Assembly (NCBI GenBank): GCA_022483465.1
Contig: JAKVNF010000002.1
Coordinates: 372,001-436,000, forward strand
From: Lachnospiraceae bacterium
Lineage (GTDB): Bacteria; Bacillota; Clostridia; Lachnospirales; Lachnospiraceae
Length of the DNA: 64,000 nt
Reading direction: 5' to 3'
Shown here: in pieces, positions 9,619 through 17,472 of the stretch
Position numbering within the stretch: position 1 is the first letter of the stretch
Layout of the letters: every line of letters starts with the position of its first letter
Translations under genes and position numbers: made by a program
Notes under the pieces: model-generated
What the model saw: only the letters and a program-made list of their open reading frames with translations
What the model was told of the DNA's origin: nothing
Database searches by the model: none

Positions 9619-9647
9619 TTGTCTTTTGCCCTGCAAACGGCTATAAT
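9619..9647 (+). promoter_or_regulatory. Sigma-A type promoter for the P-loop protein gene
   Basis: -35 TTGTCT (9619-9624), 17-bp spacer, -10 TATAAT (9642-9647). The start of transcription is expected near 9654, about 60 bp before the gene at 9717. Confidence 0.75.
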
Positions 9648-9716
9648 AACCACATACAAACCGGAGGGGCGCTCGTATCCCTGCCGGGAATAAAGGAAAG
9701 ATGGAGGGCACATCCC

Positions 9717-10136
9717 ATGGTTCAACTGATTGTAGGCAATAAGGGCAAAGGCAAGACAAAGATTTTACTCGACAAGGTGAACACGGAAGTCAAGAACATC
9801 CTCGGCAACATTGTCTATCTGGATAAATCCACCCAGCACATGTACGAGCTGAACAACAAGGTCAGACTCATCAACGTCAAGGACTATGCTGTGGAGAACA
9901 GCGACCAGTTCCTCGGCTTTGTGGCCGGCATCATCTCCCAGGACCATGACCTGCAGCAGATGTACTTCGACAGCTTCCTGGACATCGCACACCTGCGCGA
10001 TCAGGACATCACCCCGGCGCTGAAGAAGCTCCAGACCCTCTCTGAGTCCTTCGGTGTGGACTTTGTTCTCTCCGTCTCCATGGATGAGGCAGACCTCCCC
10101 GAGGCAGCCAAGTCCATGATCGCCGTCTCCCTCTGA
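9717..10136 (+). CDS. Small P-loop protein conserved in Clostridia (function unknown)
   Basis: 139 aa beginning VQLIVGNKGKGKTKILLD, with a Walker A (GNKGKGKT, residues 7-14). Family members are sometimes labelled 'twitching motility protein PilT', but this protein is far too short for PilT and lacks its other boxes, so I do not accept that name. The rest resembles a RecA-like fragment, with DSFLDIAHL as a possible Walker B strand. It is monocistronic: its own promoter lies upstream and a strong terminator follows. Start ATG has GGAGGG close upstream. Confidence 0.75.
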   Translation: MVQLIVGNKGKGKTKILLDKVNTEVKNILGNIVYLDKSTQHMYELNNKVRLINVKDYAVENSDQFLGFVAGIISQDHDLQQMYFDSFLDIAHLRDQDITPALKKLQTLSESFGVDFVLSVSMDEADLPEAAKSMIAVSL

Positions 10137-10166
10137 TTCCGAAACGAGCAAGCAAGCAGAAACGAC

Positions 10167-10196
10167 AACCCGGTTCCCAAGGAGCCGGGTTTTTTG
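10167..10196 (+). terminator. Rho-independent terminator
   Basis: AACCCGGTTCC (10167-10177) pairs with GGAGCCGGGTT (10181-10191) around a 3-nt loop, then T-rich sequence. Confidence 0.88.
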
Positions 10197-10242
10197 TATC
10201 CTGCGTGCGGCGGATTTTCCATTCACAGGAAGACGGCTGCAC

Positions 10243-10271
10243 TTCACAAATCCGAAGCGGCATTGTATGAT
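10243..10271 (+). promoter_or_regulatory. Promoter for the HlyD-like gene and division block
   Basis: -35 TTCACA (10243-10248), 17-bp spacer, -10 TATGAT (10266-10271). It lies about 45 bp before the TTG start at 10317. Confidence 0.65.
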
Positions 10272-10316
10272 GAAGTGTTGTAAAAGCGGGAACTCGCAAA
10301 GGCAAGGGGCGGATCT

Positions 10317-11711
10317 TTGGCAAACAGCGGACGAAAAACCAAAAAGAAGACGGGCGGCGGATCCGGCGGCGGTGGCTTCAACATCGGCCTGGTGATCTTT
10401 CTCGTCATCCTCGTCTATGTGCTCTACAGCGTATTCCGCTACGCGACGAGCAAGCAGGTGGTGGGGTATGAGGTCCGAAACGGCTCCCTCCAGTCCAACC
10501 GCATCTACACGGGGCTTGCCCTTCGAAGCGAGGAGATCGCCAAGGCGGAATACGCCGGGTACGTGAACTACTACACGAAGGAGGGGGAGCGGATCGGCGC
10601 AGACAAGCTCGCCTGCACGATCGACACCTCCGGCCAGGTGGCGGAGGCCCTCCAGTCGGGCACGACCTCCGGCTTTACCTCGGACGACTACTCGGACCTC
10701 CAGTCCCAGATCACGGAGTTTGCCGCTTCCTACACCCCGGGGACCTTCTCCTCGGTCTACAACTTCAAGGAGTCCCTCAACAGCACGGTGCAGAAGATCA
10801 CCAACAGCTCGATTTTGGGCGACATCGAGAACATCGCAGATTCCGCCTCGATCCACTACTGCAACACCGACACCACGGGCTACATCGTCTACTCGACGGA
10901 CGGCTACGAGGACAAGACCTTCGACACCCTGACCAAGACCGACTTTGACACCACCTCCTACCAGAAGACCACCGTGGAGAACAACGCCCTGGTCTCCGTG
11001 GGGGATCCGATCTACCGGCTCGAGACCTCGGAGGACTGGTCCCTCGCCATCGCCCTCTCCGGTGCGGATGAGGCCAAGGAGCTCGAGGACCTCTCCGTCG
11101 TGGAAGTCAAGTTCATGAAGAACCAGCTGACCGCCTGGGCCACCATCACGACGCGCCAGGACGACGAGGGCAACTACTACGCAAACCTCGCCTTCACCAA
11201 CTCGTTGTGCACCTTCTGCACGGATCGGTTTCTGGACATCGAGCTGTTAACCGACAACACGAAGGGCCTCAAGATCCCGCTGACCTCCCTGGTGGACGGC
11301 GAGTTCTTCGTGGTCCCCGCCGAGTACGTGACCGAGGGGTCCGGCGGCACCTACTCGGTGCTTCGCAGGACCGTCACCGACTCCGGGGACACCGCCACCG
11401 AGTCCGTCAGCGCGACCCCCTACGGGACCGACGAGGACGGCGACTACTACCTGGACCAGAGCTCGCTCCGGGACGGAGACGTTTTGGTCTCCCAGGACTC
11501 CGGGGCCACCTTCACCGTCCACGACACGGTGCAGCTCACCGGTGTCTACAACATCAACAAGGGTTATGCGGATTTCCGCCAGGTCACCGTCATCGACCAA
11601 AATGACGAGTATGCAATCGTGGAGCCGGATGACACCTACGGCCTGCGGGAGTACGACTTTATCGTCCTCGACGCCTCGACCATGAGCCCGGACGAGTTTG
11701 TGTACCAGTGA
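10317..11711 (+). CDS. HlyD-like membrane-anchored protein of the division gene cluster
   Basis: 464 aa. A basic, Gly-rich N-terminus (residues 1-22) precedes one membrane helix (about 23-42, IGLVIFLVILVYVLYSVFRY). A long extracytoplasmic part resembles periplasmic-adaptor (HlyD) proteins, with a lipoyl-like segment (RSEEIAKAEYAGYVNYYTKEG region) and a beta-barrel C-terminal half. Genes of this type commonly sit immediately before yggS and sepF in Clostridia. No efflux pump partner is adjacent, so an envelope or division role is more likely than export; this is inference. Start TTG with AAGGGGCGG upstream. Confidence 0.7.
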   Translation: MANSGRKTKKKTGGGSGGGGFNIGLVIFLVILVYVLYSVFRYATSKQVVGYEVRNGSLQSNRIYTGLALRSEEIAKAEYAGYVNYYTKEGERIGADKLACTIDTSGQVAEALQSGTTSGFTSDDYSDLQSQITEFAASYTPGTFSSVYNFKESLNSTVQKITNSSILGDIENIADSASIHYCNTDTTGYIVYSTDGYEDKTFDTLTKTDFDTTSYQKTTVENNALVSVGDPIYRLETSEDWSLAIALSGADEAKELEDLSVVEVKFMKNQLTAWATITTRQDDEGNYYANLAFTNSLCTFCTDRFLDIELLTDNTKGLKIPLTSLVDGEFFVVPAEYVTEGSGGTYSVLRRTVTDSGDTATESVSATPYGTDEDGDYYLDQSSLRDGDVLVSQDSGATFTVHDTVQLTGVYNINKGYADFRQVTVIDQNDEYAIVEPDDTYGLREYDFIVLDASTMSPDEFVYQ

Positions 11712-11747
11712 GGCGTCATCACATGCCATGAGGAGGAATGCAGAACG

Positions 11748-12753
11748 ATGGTTGCAGAAAATCTGAAATCTGTGGAAGCGAGAATTCAGGCGGCCTGTGA
11801 CAGGGCAGGAAGGGCACGCAGCGACGTGCTCCTTGTGTGCGTGACCAAGACCCACCCGGTGGAGATGTGCCAGGAGGCCTATGACGCCGGACAGCGCAAC
11901 TTCGGCGAGAACAAGGTGCAGGAGATCGAGAAGAAGAAGCCCCTCCTGCCGGACGATGTGCGCTGGCACATGATCGGCCACCTGCAGACCAACAAGGTCA
12001 AACAGGTCATCGACAAGGCGGTCCTCATCCACAGCGTGGACTCGGAGCACCTGGCCAAGGAGATCAGCAAGCAGGCGGGGAAGCTGGGGATCACCGTCCC
12101 CATCCTGGTGGAGGTGAACGCCGCCAAGGAGGAGTCCAAGTGGGGGGTCTTCCCGGAGGATGCCGAGGAGTTCGTTCGGACGATCGCACCGCTTCCGAAC
12201 ATCCAGGTGCGGGGCCTGATGACCAGTGCGCCCTACACCGACAATCCGGAGACAAACCGCCCTTATTTTCGCTTGGCGTTAGTTAAGAAACGGGTTGATA
12301 AGCGATCGCCTAGCATGAGACCACTAATACCTCACTTTGAGCTCGAGCTGGGTACACTCCTATCCGTGCTGTGTTGCATCATGTAACAAAGCATCACCTA
12401 GATTGCCTAAACACATACACTCACTTGCCGAGTATGTGACTATAAATAACAAGATAGGCATTATGCGGAGAAGAAAAGAGCTCCAAATGGGGATTCTATA
12501 TCTTCATCGGACATTATCGCGTCGAGAGTTCACCATGGAGGTTGTGGTATGGAACCCATCAACCCGGTTCTTTACTAACGCCTTTCGCTTAATGCGGGAA
12601 CTTTGCATTGACATCAGGAATCAGAATATAGATAATGTTGCCATGTGTGAGCTTTCTATGGGTATGACCGGTGATTTCGAGGTCGCAGTGGAAGAGGGGG
12701 CAACGATTGTCCGCATCGGCACTGCGATTTTTGGCGCGCGGGATTACACCTGA
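11748..12753 (+). pseudogene. yggS: YggS/YlmE family PLP-homeostasis protein, interrupted by a 308-bp element
   Basis: The frame from ATG 11748 encodes a YggS protein (VCVTKTHPVEMCQEAYDAG with the PLP lysine, NFGENKVQEI, MIGHLQTNK, VEVNAAKEESKWG) up to 12274. The rest (LCIDIRNQN..., [24 protein letters not shown]) resumes at 12591 and ends 12753. Removing 12275-12582 and one copy of the 8-bp duplication joins the halves in frame as [11 protein letters not shown], a correct YggS sequence. As it stands translation enters the element and stops at 12386, losing the last third. YggS proteins bind PLP and buffer its level; the gene's place before sepF is typical. Confidence 0.92.
12275..12582. mobile_element. 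MITE-like non-autonomous element in yggS
   Basis: 308 bp bounded by 25-bp terminal inverted repeats (12275-12299 and 12558-12582) that match at 23 of 25 positions and begin GGCGTTAG. It is flanked by an exact 8-bp direct repeat TTTCGCTT (12267-12274 and 12583-12590). No transposase is encoded. An internal hairpin CACATAC...GTATGTG is visible. The sequence is clearly AT-richer than the host. An 8-bp duplication suits IS256-, ISL3-, IS66- or IS1595-type transposases; I cannot choose among them. Confidence 0.9.
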
Positions 12754-12785
12754 TTGGATATGATCCGTAAGGCAGTGGAGGAACA

Positions 12786-13493
12786 ATGAGCTTAATTGAC
12801 GGTTTGATCAGAGGAATGAAATTCAACAGTGACCCGGAGGACGACGACATGGAGGCCGACGACGTCTACGATGACGACGACGGCTACGAGCAGCCCGCCC
12901 GCACCCGCAAGACCCTGAATTTCCCCGGAAGCAGGAGAAATCAGCGGGATAACCGGGACGAAGACGAGGAGGACTACGAGGACGAGCGCCCTGTGGCGAG
13001 TAACCGCAGCGTCTTTGGCGCAGGTTCCCGGCAGCCGGCCCCTGCAGCAGCACCGGCCACTGTCCCCCAGCCCACCAGACGGCGCCAGACCCCTGCCACC
13101 GGAAACATGCAGGTGCGCGTGATCAAGCCGAGTTCTTTTGACCAGGCCAGACAGATCACCGACACCCTGCTCTCGCACCGGACGGTCCTCTTGAACCTGG
13201 AGGGCCTCGATGTCAACACCGCACAGCGGATTGTGGACTTCGCATCCGGCTCCTGCTACGCACTGCGCGGCAACTTCATGAAGATCTCTCACTTCATCAT
13301 CGTGATCACGCCGGAGGACGTGGACATCGCCGGCGACATCACGGGAGACGGCAGCCAGGATCCCGCCTCCGCGATGGCGATGGGTGCCATGGCCGGCGCT
13401 GCCGCCAGCATGGCAAACCAGAACCCCGCCCAGGGCGGATACGGCCAGGCCGCCGGCTACGGCGGACCCATGCCCCGCTACCAGGCAAACTGA
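12786..13493 (+). CDS. sepF: Cell division protein SepF
   Basis: 235 aa. The N-terminal amphipathic membrane-binding helix (MSLIDGLIRGMKF) is followed by an acidic disordered linker (about 18-70) and the SepF/DUF552 domain (about 105-180: VRVIKPSSFDQARQITDTL, RTVLLNLEGLD, RIVDFASGSCYAL). It anchors FtsZ to the membrane. A Gly/Ala/Met-rich tail (about 185-235) makes it longer than the usual ~150 aa. GGAGG lies just before ATG. As it is 33 bp downstream of the broken yggS, its expression may be affected by the element. Confidence 0.95.
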   Translation: MSLIDGLIRGMKFNSDPEDDDMEADDVYDDDDGYEQPARTRKTLNFPGSRRNQRDNRDEDEEDYEDERPVASNRSVFGAGSRQPAPAAAPATVPQPTRRRQTPATGNMQVRVIKPSSFDQARQITDTLLSHRTVLLNLEGLDVNTAQRIVDFASGSCYALRGNFMKISHFIIVITPEDVDIAGDITGDGSQDPASAMAMGAMAGAAASMANQNPAQGGYGQAAGYGGPMPRYQAN

Positions 13494-13512
13494 GGAAAAA
13501 CAAACGAGTGAA

Positions 13513-13545
13513 GATGCGCACCAATGCGAGTTGGTGCGTATCTTT
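13513..13545 (+). terminator. Probable terminator after sepF
   Basis: GATGCGCACCAA (13513-13524) pairs with TTGGTGCGTATC (13531-13542) with one G-U pair and a 6-nt loop; only TTT follows, so it may be a weak terminator. Confidence 0.6.
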
Positions 13546-13618
13546 GTATCTGCAAAAAATCTGATGCCGCGGCGGGAAGCGGTTCGCGGCTGGTAAGTTC
13601 AGTAAAGTTGGAGGAACT

Positions 13619-14719
13619 ATGTCTGAAGAGAACACGCTGACCGTGCTGCAGGGCGGAAAGCCCTGCTACGACATCGTCTATGAGAAGGACCTCTCGGGCC
13701 TCACGAAGGCGCTTAAGGACCACGGTCTCGACACGCGCCGCACGGCGATCATCACCGACACCAACGTGGCACCGCTCTATGCGCAGCAGGTGGCAGCCCT
13801 GTTTCCGGGAAAGCCCCTCATCTACGCGATCCCCGCGGGGGAGGAGAATAAGAACCTGACCCAGATCCAGGAGATCTACCGGTTTCTCATCGAGAACCAC
13901 TTTGATCGGAGCTCGCTCCTTGCGGCCCTCGGCGGCGGCGTCGTGGGCGACATGACCGGCTTTGCCGCGGCGACCTACCTGCGGGGCATTGACTTCATCC
14001 AGATCCCCACGACCCTCCTTGCCCAGGCGGACTCCTCCATCGGCGGCAAGACCGGCGTGGACTTTGCCGGCTACAAAAACATGGTCGGCGCCTTCTGCAT
14101 GCCCAAGCTCGTGTACGAGACCCCGGCCTTCTTCCAGACCCTGGACGGGCGCCAGTTTGCCTCCGGCTTTGCCGAGGTCATGAAGCACGGCCTGATCCGG
14201 GACGAGGATTACTACGTCTGGCTCCTGGATCACATGTATGAGATCCGGGACCGGGATCCGGAGACTCTGACCAAGATGCTGCGCCGCTCCAACGAGATCA
14301 AGAAGGAGATCGTGGAGCAGGATCCCACGGAGAAGGGGCAGCGCATGCTCCTAAACTTCGGCCACACGATCGGCCATGCGGTGGAGAAGTACAAGAACTT
14401 CACCCTGGCCCACGGCGAGTGCGTGGCGCTCGGGTGCGTGGCCGCCTCCTTCCTCTCCTGGAAGCGGGGCCTTCTCTCGAAAGAGGAGTACTACGAGATC
14501 CGGGACATGTTTGTGCCCTTCGGTCTTCCGATCTCCGTGACGGACATTGACCGGGAAGAGGTGCTGCGGCTCTCCAAGAGCGACAAGAAGGTCCGGGACG
14601 GAAAGCGCAACTTCATTCTGCTTCGGAGTGTCGGAGACGCCTTTGTGGACCAGACCGTGACCGACGAGGAGGTGCTTGCCGCCATCGACGAGATCACCTG
14701 GACGGAGGAGGAAGCGTGA
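13619..14719 (+). CDS. aroB: 3-dehydroquinate synthase
   Basis: 366 aa, the second enzyme of the shikimate pathway, NAD- and metal-dependent, cytosolic. Signatures: NAD-binding PAGEENKNL and LAALGGGVVGDMTGFAAATYLRG, ADSSIGGKTGVD, and the metal-ligand region NFGHTIGHAVE plus HGECVALG. Full length. ATG preceded by GGAGG. The 3' end overlaps lspA by 4 bp, so aroB-lspA-rluD form one transcription unit. Linkage of an aromatic biosynthesis gene to lspA is unusual but seen in related Clostridia. Confidence 0.96.
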   Translation: MSEENTLTVLQGGKPCYDIVYEKDLSGLTKALKDHGLDTRRTAIITDTNVAPLYAQQVAALFPGKPLIYAIPAGEENKNLTQIQEIYRFLIENHFDRSSLLAALGGGVVGDMTGFAAATYLRGIDFIQIPTTLLAQADSSIGGKTGVDFAGYKNMVGAFCMPKLVYETPAFFQTLDGRQFASGFAEVMKHGLIRDEDYYVWLLDHMYEIRDRDPETLTKMLRRSNEIKKEIVEQDPTEKGQRMLLNFGHTIGHAVEKYKNFTLAHGECVALGCVAASFLSWKRGLLSKEEYYEIRDMFVPFGLPISVTDIDREEVLRLSKSDKKVRDGKRNFILLRSVGDAFVDQTVTDEEVLAAIDEITWTEEEA

Positions 14720-15240
14720 ACAACAAGAACGTTTCCCGGAGGAAGGTCCTTGTGTGGGAGCTTGTCCTCTTTCTCGCCTTAGTCCTCTTTGATCAGTGGA
14801 CCAAGAGCCTTGCCGTCAGTGCCCTGAAGGGAAAGGACCCGGCGGTCATGATCCCCGGGGTCCTCGAGCTCTACTACCTCGAGAACACCGGTGCCGCCTT
14901 CTCCATGCTCGAAAATGCCCAGTGGCTCTTTGCCCTGATCGCCGTGGCAGCCGCCGTCTTCATCGCGTACCTCCTCTCAAAGATCCCCGCCAAGCGCCAC
15001 TACGTGCCGCTCCACCTGTGCCTCGTGTTCATCGCGGCGGGGGCTGTCGGAAACCTGATTGACCGGCTGATGCTCCACTACGTGCGGGACTTCATCTACT
15101 TCGTGATCATCAACTTCCCGGTGTTCAACGTGGCGGACATCTACGTCACGGTGGCCACCTTCTTCCTGATCCTCTCGGTGCTCTTTCTCTACCGGGAGGA
15201 GGACTTTGCCTTCTGGAAGCGGGGCGGGGCAAAGCGATGA
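14716..15240 (+). CDS. lspA: Prolipoprotein signal peptidase (signal peptidase II)
   Basis: 174 aa with four membrane helices. The two catalytic Asp motifs are visible: NLIDRLMLHYVRDF and PVFNVADIYVTV. ENTGAAFSM and DQWTKSLAV are the other family boxes. It cleaves signal peptides of lipoproteins such as the carboxypeptidase encoded at 8552. GTG start overlaps the aroB stop; the end overlaps rluD by 4 bp. The C-terminus has a short basic tail. Confidence 0.96.
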   Translation: MNNKNVSRRKVLVWELVLFLALVLFDQWTKSLAVSALKGKDPAVMIPGVLELYYLENTGAAFSMLENAQWLFALIAVAAAVFIAYLLSKIPAKRHYVPLHLCLVFIAAGAVGNLIDRLMLHYVRDFIYFVIINFPVFNVADIYVTVATFFLILSVLFLYREEDFAFWKRGGAKR

Positions 15241-16148
15241 ACGAGTTTGTCGTAGAGCCCGAGTACGAGGGCGAGCGCCTGGACAAGGTCCTGCCGAAGG
15301 TGATTGACGGGTACTCAAGAAGCTACCTCTCGAGCCTTCTTCGGGACGGGGAGGTGCTCTTAAACGGCGTGAAGGTCCGCCCCTCCGCCAAGGTGAAGGA
15401 GGGGGACCACGTCTTCTTCACAATCCCGGAGAAGATCGTGCCGGACATCCTGCCGGAGGACATCCCGCTGGACATCCTCTACGAGGATGCGGACGTGCTG
15501 GTGGTCAACAAGCCCAAGGGCATGGTGGTGCACCCGGCCCCGGGACACTACAGCGGGACACTGGTCAACGCGGTGATGTACCACTGCGGGGACTCCCTCT
15601 CGGGGATCAACGGGGTGCTGCGCCCGGGCATCGTGCACCGGATTGACCGGGACACCACGGGATCCGTCATCATCTGCAAGAACGATGCCGCCCACCAGTC
15701 CATCGCGGCCCAGCTCAAGGACCACACGATCACGAGGAGGTACCTGGCGATCTGCCGGGGTGTCCTCAAGGAGGACGAGCTCACCGTCGATGCGCCCCTT
15801 GGAAGGGACCCGAAGGACCGAAAGAAGATGGCCGTGGTCCCCGGGGGAAAGCATGCGGTGACCCACGTGAAGGTTCTGCAGCGCTATCAGGACGCCACCT
15901 ACATCGAGTGCCGGCTTGAGACCGGCCGCACCCACCAGATCCGGGTGCACCTTGCGCACCTTGGCCATCCGCTTCTTGGGGACACGGTCTACGGCGGCGC
16001 CAAGAACAACCCCTATCACCTGGAGGGCCAGTGCCTCCACGCCTGGATTCTCGGCTTTGTCCACCCGACCACCGGGGCGTACATCGAGACGAAGGCACCG
16101 CTCCCCGCCTACTTTCAGCACCTTCTGGACACGCTCCCCAAGGCATAA
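15237..16148 (+). CDS. rluD: RluA/RluD family 23S rRNA pseudouridine synthase
   Basis: 303 aa. An N-terminal S4 RNA-binding domain (ERLDKVLPKVIDGYSRSYLS) is followed by the pseudouridine synthase domain, with the catalytic Asp in HRIDRDTTGSVI and the substrate-site segment ETGRTHQIRVHLAHLGHPLLGD. It sits directly after lspA, as YlyB does in Bacillus. The exact target uridine cannot be told from sequence. A strong terminator follows. Confidence 0.94.
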   Translation: MNEFVVEPEYEGERLDKVLPKVIDGYSRSYLSSLLRDGEVLLNGVKVRPSAKVKEGDHVFFTIPEKIVPDILPEDIPLDILYEDADVLVVNKPKGMVVHPAPGHYSGTLVNAVMYHCGDSLSGINGVLRPGIVHRIDRDTTGSVIICKNDAAHQSIAAQLKDHTITRRYLAICRGVLKEDELTVDAPLGRDPKDRKKMAVVPGGKHAVTHVKVLQRYQDATYIECRLETGRTHQIRVHLAHLGHPLLGDTVYGGAKNNPYHLEGQCLHAWILGFVHPTTGAYIETKAPLPAYFQHLLDTLPKA

Positions 16149-16189
16149 GGGGCGGGCAGGAAAAGCGAAACATATTTGTCAGAATCCCG

Positions 16190-16230
16190 CTGCCGGTTTC
16201 CGCACAATCTGCGGAATCCGGCAGTTTTTT
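16190..16230 (+). terminator. Terminator after rluD
   Basis: CTGCCGGTTTCCGC (16190-16203) pairs with GCGGAATCCGGCAG (16211-16224) with one mismatch, followed by TTTTTT. Confidence 0.9.
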
Positions 16231-16317
16231 GTAATCACTGTGCAAACTCCGGCATGAGACAGACTGCACAGTCTCTGACTTGTATGTCTTCTGATAAAAT
16301 CTCATCAGTCAAATTTT

Positions 16318-16344
16318 GCCGGAGAGAAATTCTCCGGCTTTTTT
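16318..16344 (+). terminator. Second tandem terminator
   Basis: GCCGGAGA (16318-16325) pairs perfectly with TCTCCGGC (16331-16338), then TTTTTT. It insulates the next gene from the aroB-rluD unit. Confidence 0.88.
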
Positions 16345-16367
16345 GATCTTTTTCTTTCCATATCGGC

Positions 16368-16426
16368 TACAATGGAGAGGGGGACTTTCTGACCTGCCGG
16401 CCGGCAGCGCGGCAGGTTTTGTCCCC
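16368..16426 (+). promoter_or_regulatory. -10 element and structured leader of the PAS-GGDEF-EAL gene
   Basis: A -10 TACAAT (16368-16373) is visible; the best -35 (TTGATC, 16343-16348) is 19 bp away and overlaps the terminator T-tract. The leader then folds as GGGGAC (16380-16385) with GTCCCC (16421-16426) enclosing CCTGCCG (16393-16399) with CGGCAGG (16410-16416). Role unknown. Confidence 0.5.
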
Positions 16427-16459
16427 GCAATTCCTTGGAGGGAGGAAAAACAGAACATC

Positions 16460-16916
16460 ATGAGCAATCAGGCTTCCTTACCAGAGCGCATCCAGCGCGC
16501 CGCATCCATTCCCCTGGGGGCTGCCGCCTTTTCCGGGGACGGAGAGCGGCCGATTCTCTATGCCAATGCGCGCTTTCTCGCCATGGCGGGATGCGAGAGC
16601 CTTCACGAACTCCAGGAGCGGACCGGGGACTCCTTCCCGCCGCTTTGTTGCCGGATCGACGGCAGGAAGGACCCGGACGAGGTCTTTTTCAAACTGGCAG
16701 GAAAGGACGCGGCGCCGCTTCGGTTTCGGGCAGCGCTCCTTCCGATTGCGGATAAGGACCTCACCGTCTACGTGCTCTATGTCAAGGAGTGTGCCCCCGC
16801 CGTGCGCCGGGTGCCGGACCTGGTGACGGGTCTCTTGGAGCCCTCTGCCTGCCGGCAGGCGGTGCTGCAGGCAAACCGGGAACAGCCGGGGAGCAGCTGG
16901 ACCGTGCTGTTTTTAA
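16460..16916 (+). pseudogene. N-terminal fragment of a giant PAS-GGDEF-EAL protein
   Basis: ATG 16460, with GGAGGGAGG upstream, opens a PAS-like sensor domain (about residues 1-110, ILYANARFLAMAGCESLHEL) and the first strand of a GGDEF domain (WTVLFL). The frame then runs into an IS200/IS605 element at 16917 and stops at 16996. Joining base 16916 to 18873 gives an in-frame sequence FLNLSGFRSYNDDCGF, the normal start of a GGDEF domain, so this and the fragments downstream were one gene of about 1373 codons. Confidence 0.88.
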
Positions 16917-17059
16917 GATTGCGAGCGGGAATTCTCGGCAATTCAATTGCCGAGATGAAAGCGAGCCCGCTTCCTCGGCTGCAACGCATTGCTTAGCTTA
17001 CAACAAGATTTTATAAATAGATTATACACATACCGCTATATATCTGCTAAACTATAGGT

Positions 17060-17470
17060 ATGAAAACAAACCTCGTGCATTACCGCACATGCGTGTGCAA
17101 TATCAATTACCATGTGGTATGGTGCGTCAAGTACCGACAGAAGGTATTAACCCCAGAAATTGAGAAGGACCTGAAAGCTATTCTGCTTTCCGTCGCCAAG
17201 GATAAGGGGTTCACCATCCACGAATGCGAAGTCGGCACTGCTGACCATGTACATTGCTTCGTGTCTGCACCTCCGAAGCTGTCGATCACAAATCTGGTCA
17301 AATACATGAAGGGCATTTCGGGCCGCATGCTATTTGAAAGGCATCCGGAGTTAAGAAACCATTTGTGGAGAGGGCAGCTTTGGAATCATTCGTACTACGT
17401 TGAAACCGTAGGCGATGTTTCCGAAGAAACCATTCGCAAATACATTGAGCGTCAGAGCAAGGCGTATTGA
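17060..17470 (+). CDS. tnpA: IS200/IS605-family Y1 transposase TnpA
   Basis: 136-aa HUH endonuclease. The metal-binding HUH motif is H63-V-H65 (ADHVHCF); the catalytic Tyr is probably Y128 in IRKYIERQ. It cuts and joins single-stranded element ends. Full family length and intact. Upstream AT-rich sequence 17010-17055 contains -10-like hexamers. Its stop codon nearly abuts the tnpB start, so the two are co-expressed. Confidence 0.95.
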   Translation: MKTNLVHYRTCVCNINYHVVWCVKYRQKVLTPEIEKDLKAILLSVAKDKGFTIHECEVGTADHVHCFVSAPPKLSITNLVKYMKGISGRMLFERHPELRNHLWRGQLWNHSYYVETVGDVSEETIRKYIERQSKAY

Positions 17471-17472
17471 TT

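Noticed and set aside
9717-10136. PilT/twitching motility protein
   Set aside because: Only a Walker A is shared; the protein is 139 aa and no pilus genes are near.
12337-12753. A separate 138-aa gene overlapping the yggS element
   Set aside because: Its first two thirds are element sequence with no ribosome site or homology; its last third is the displaced end of YggS.
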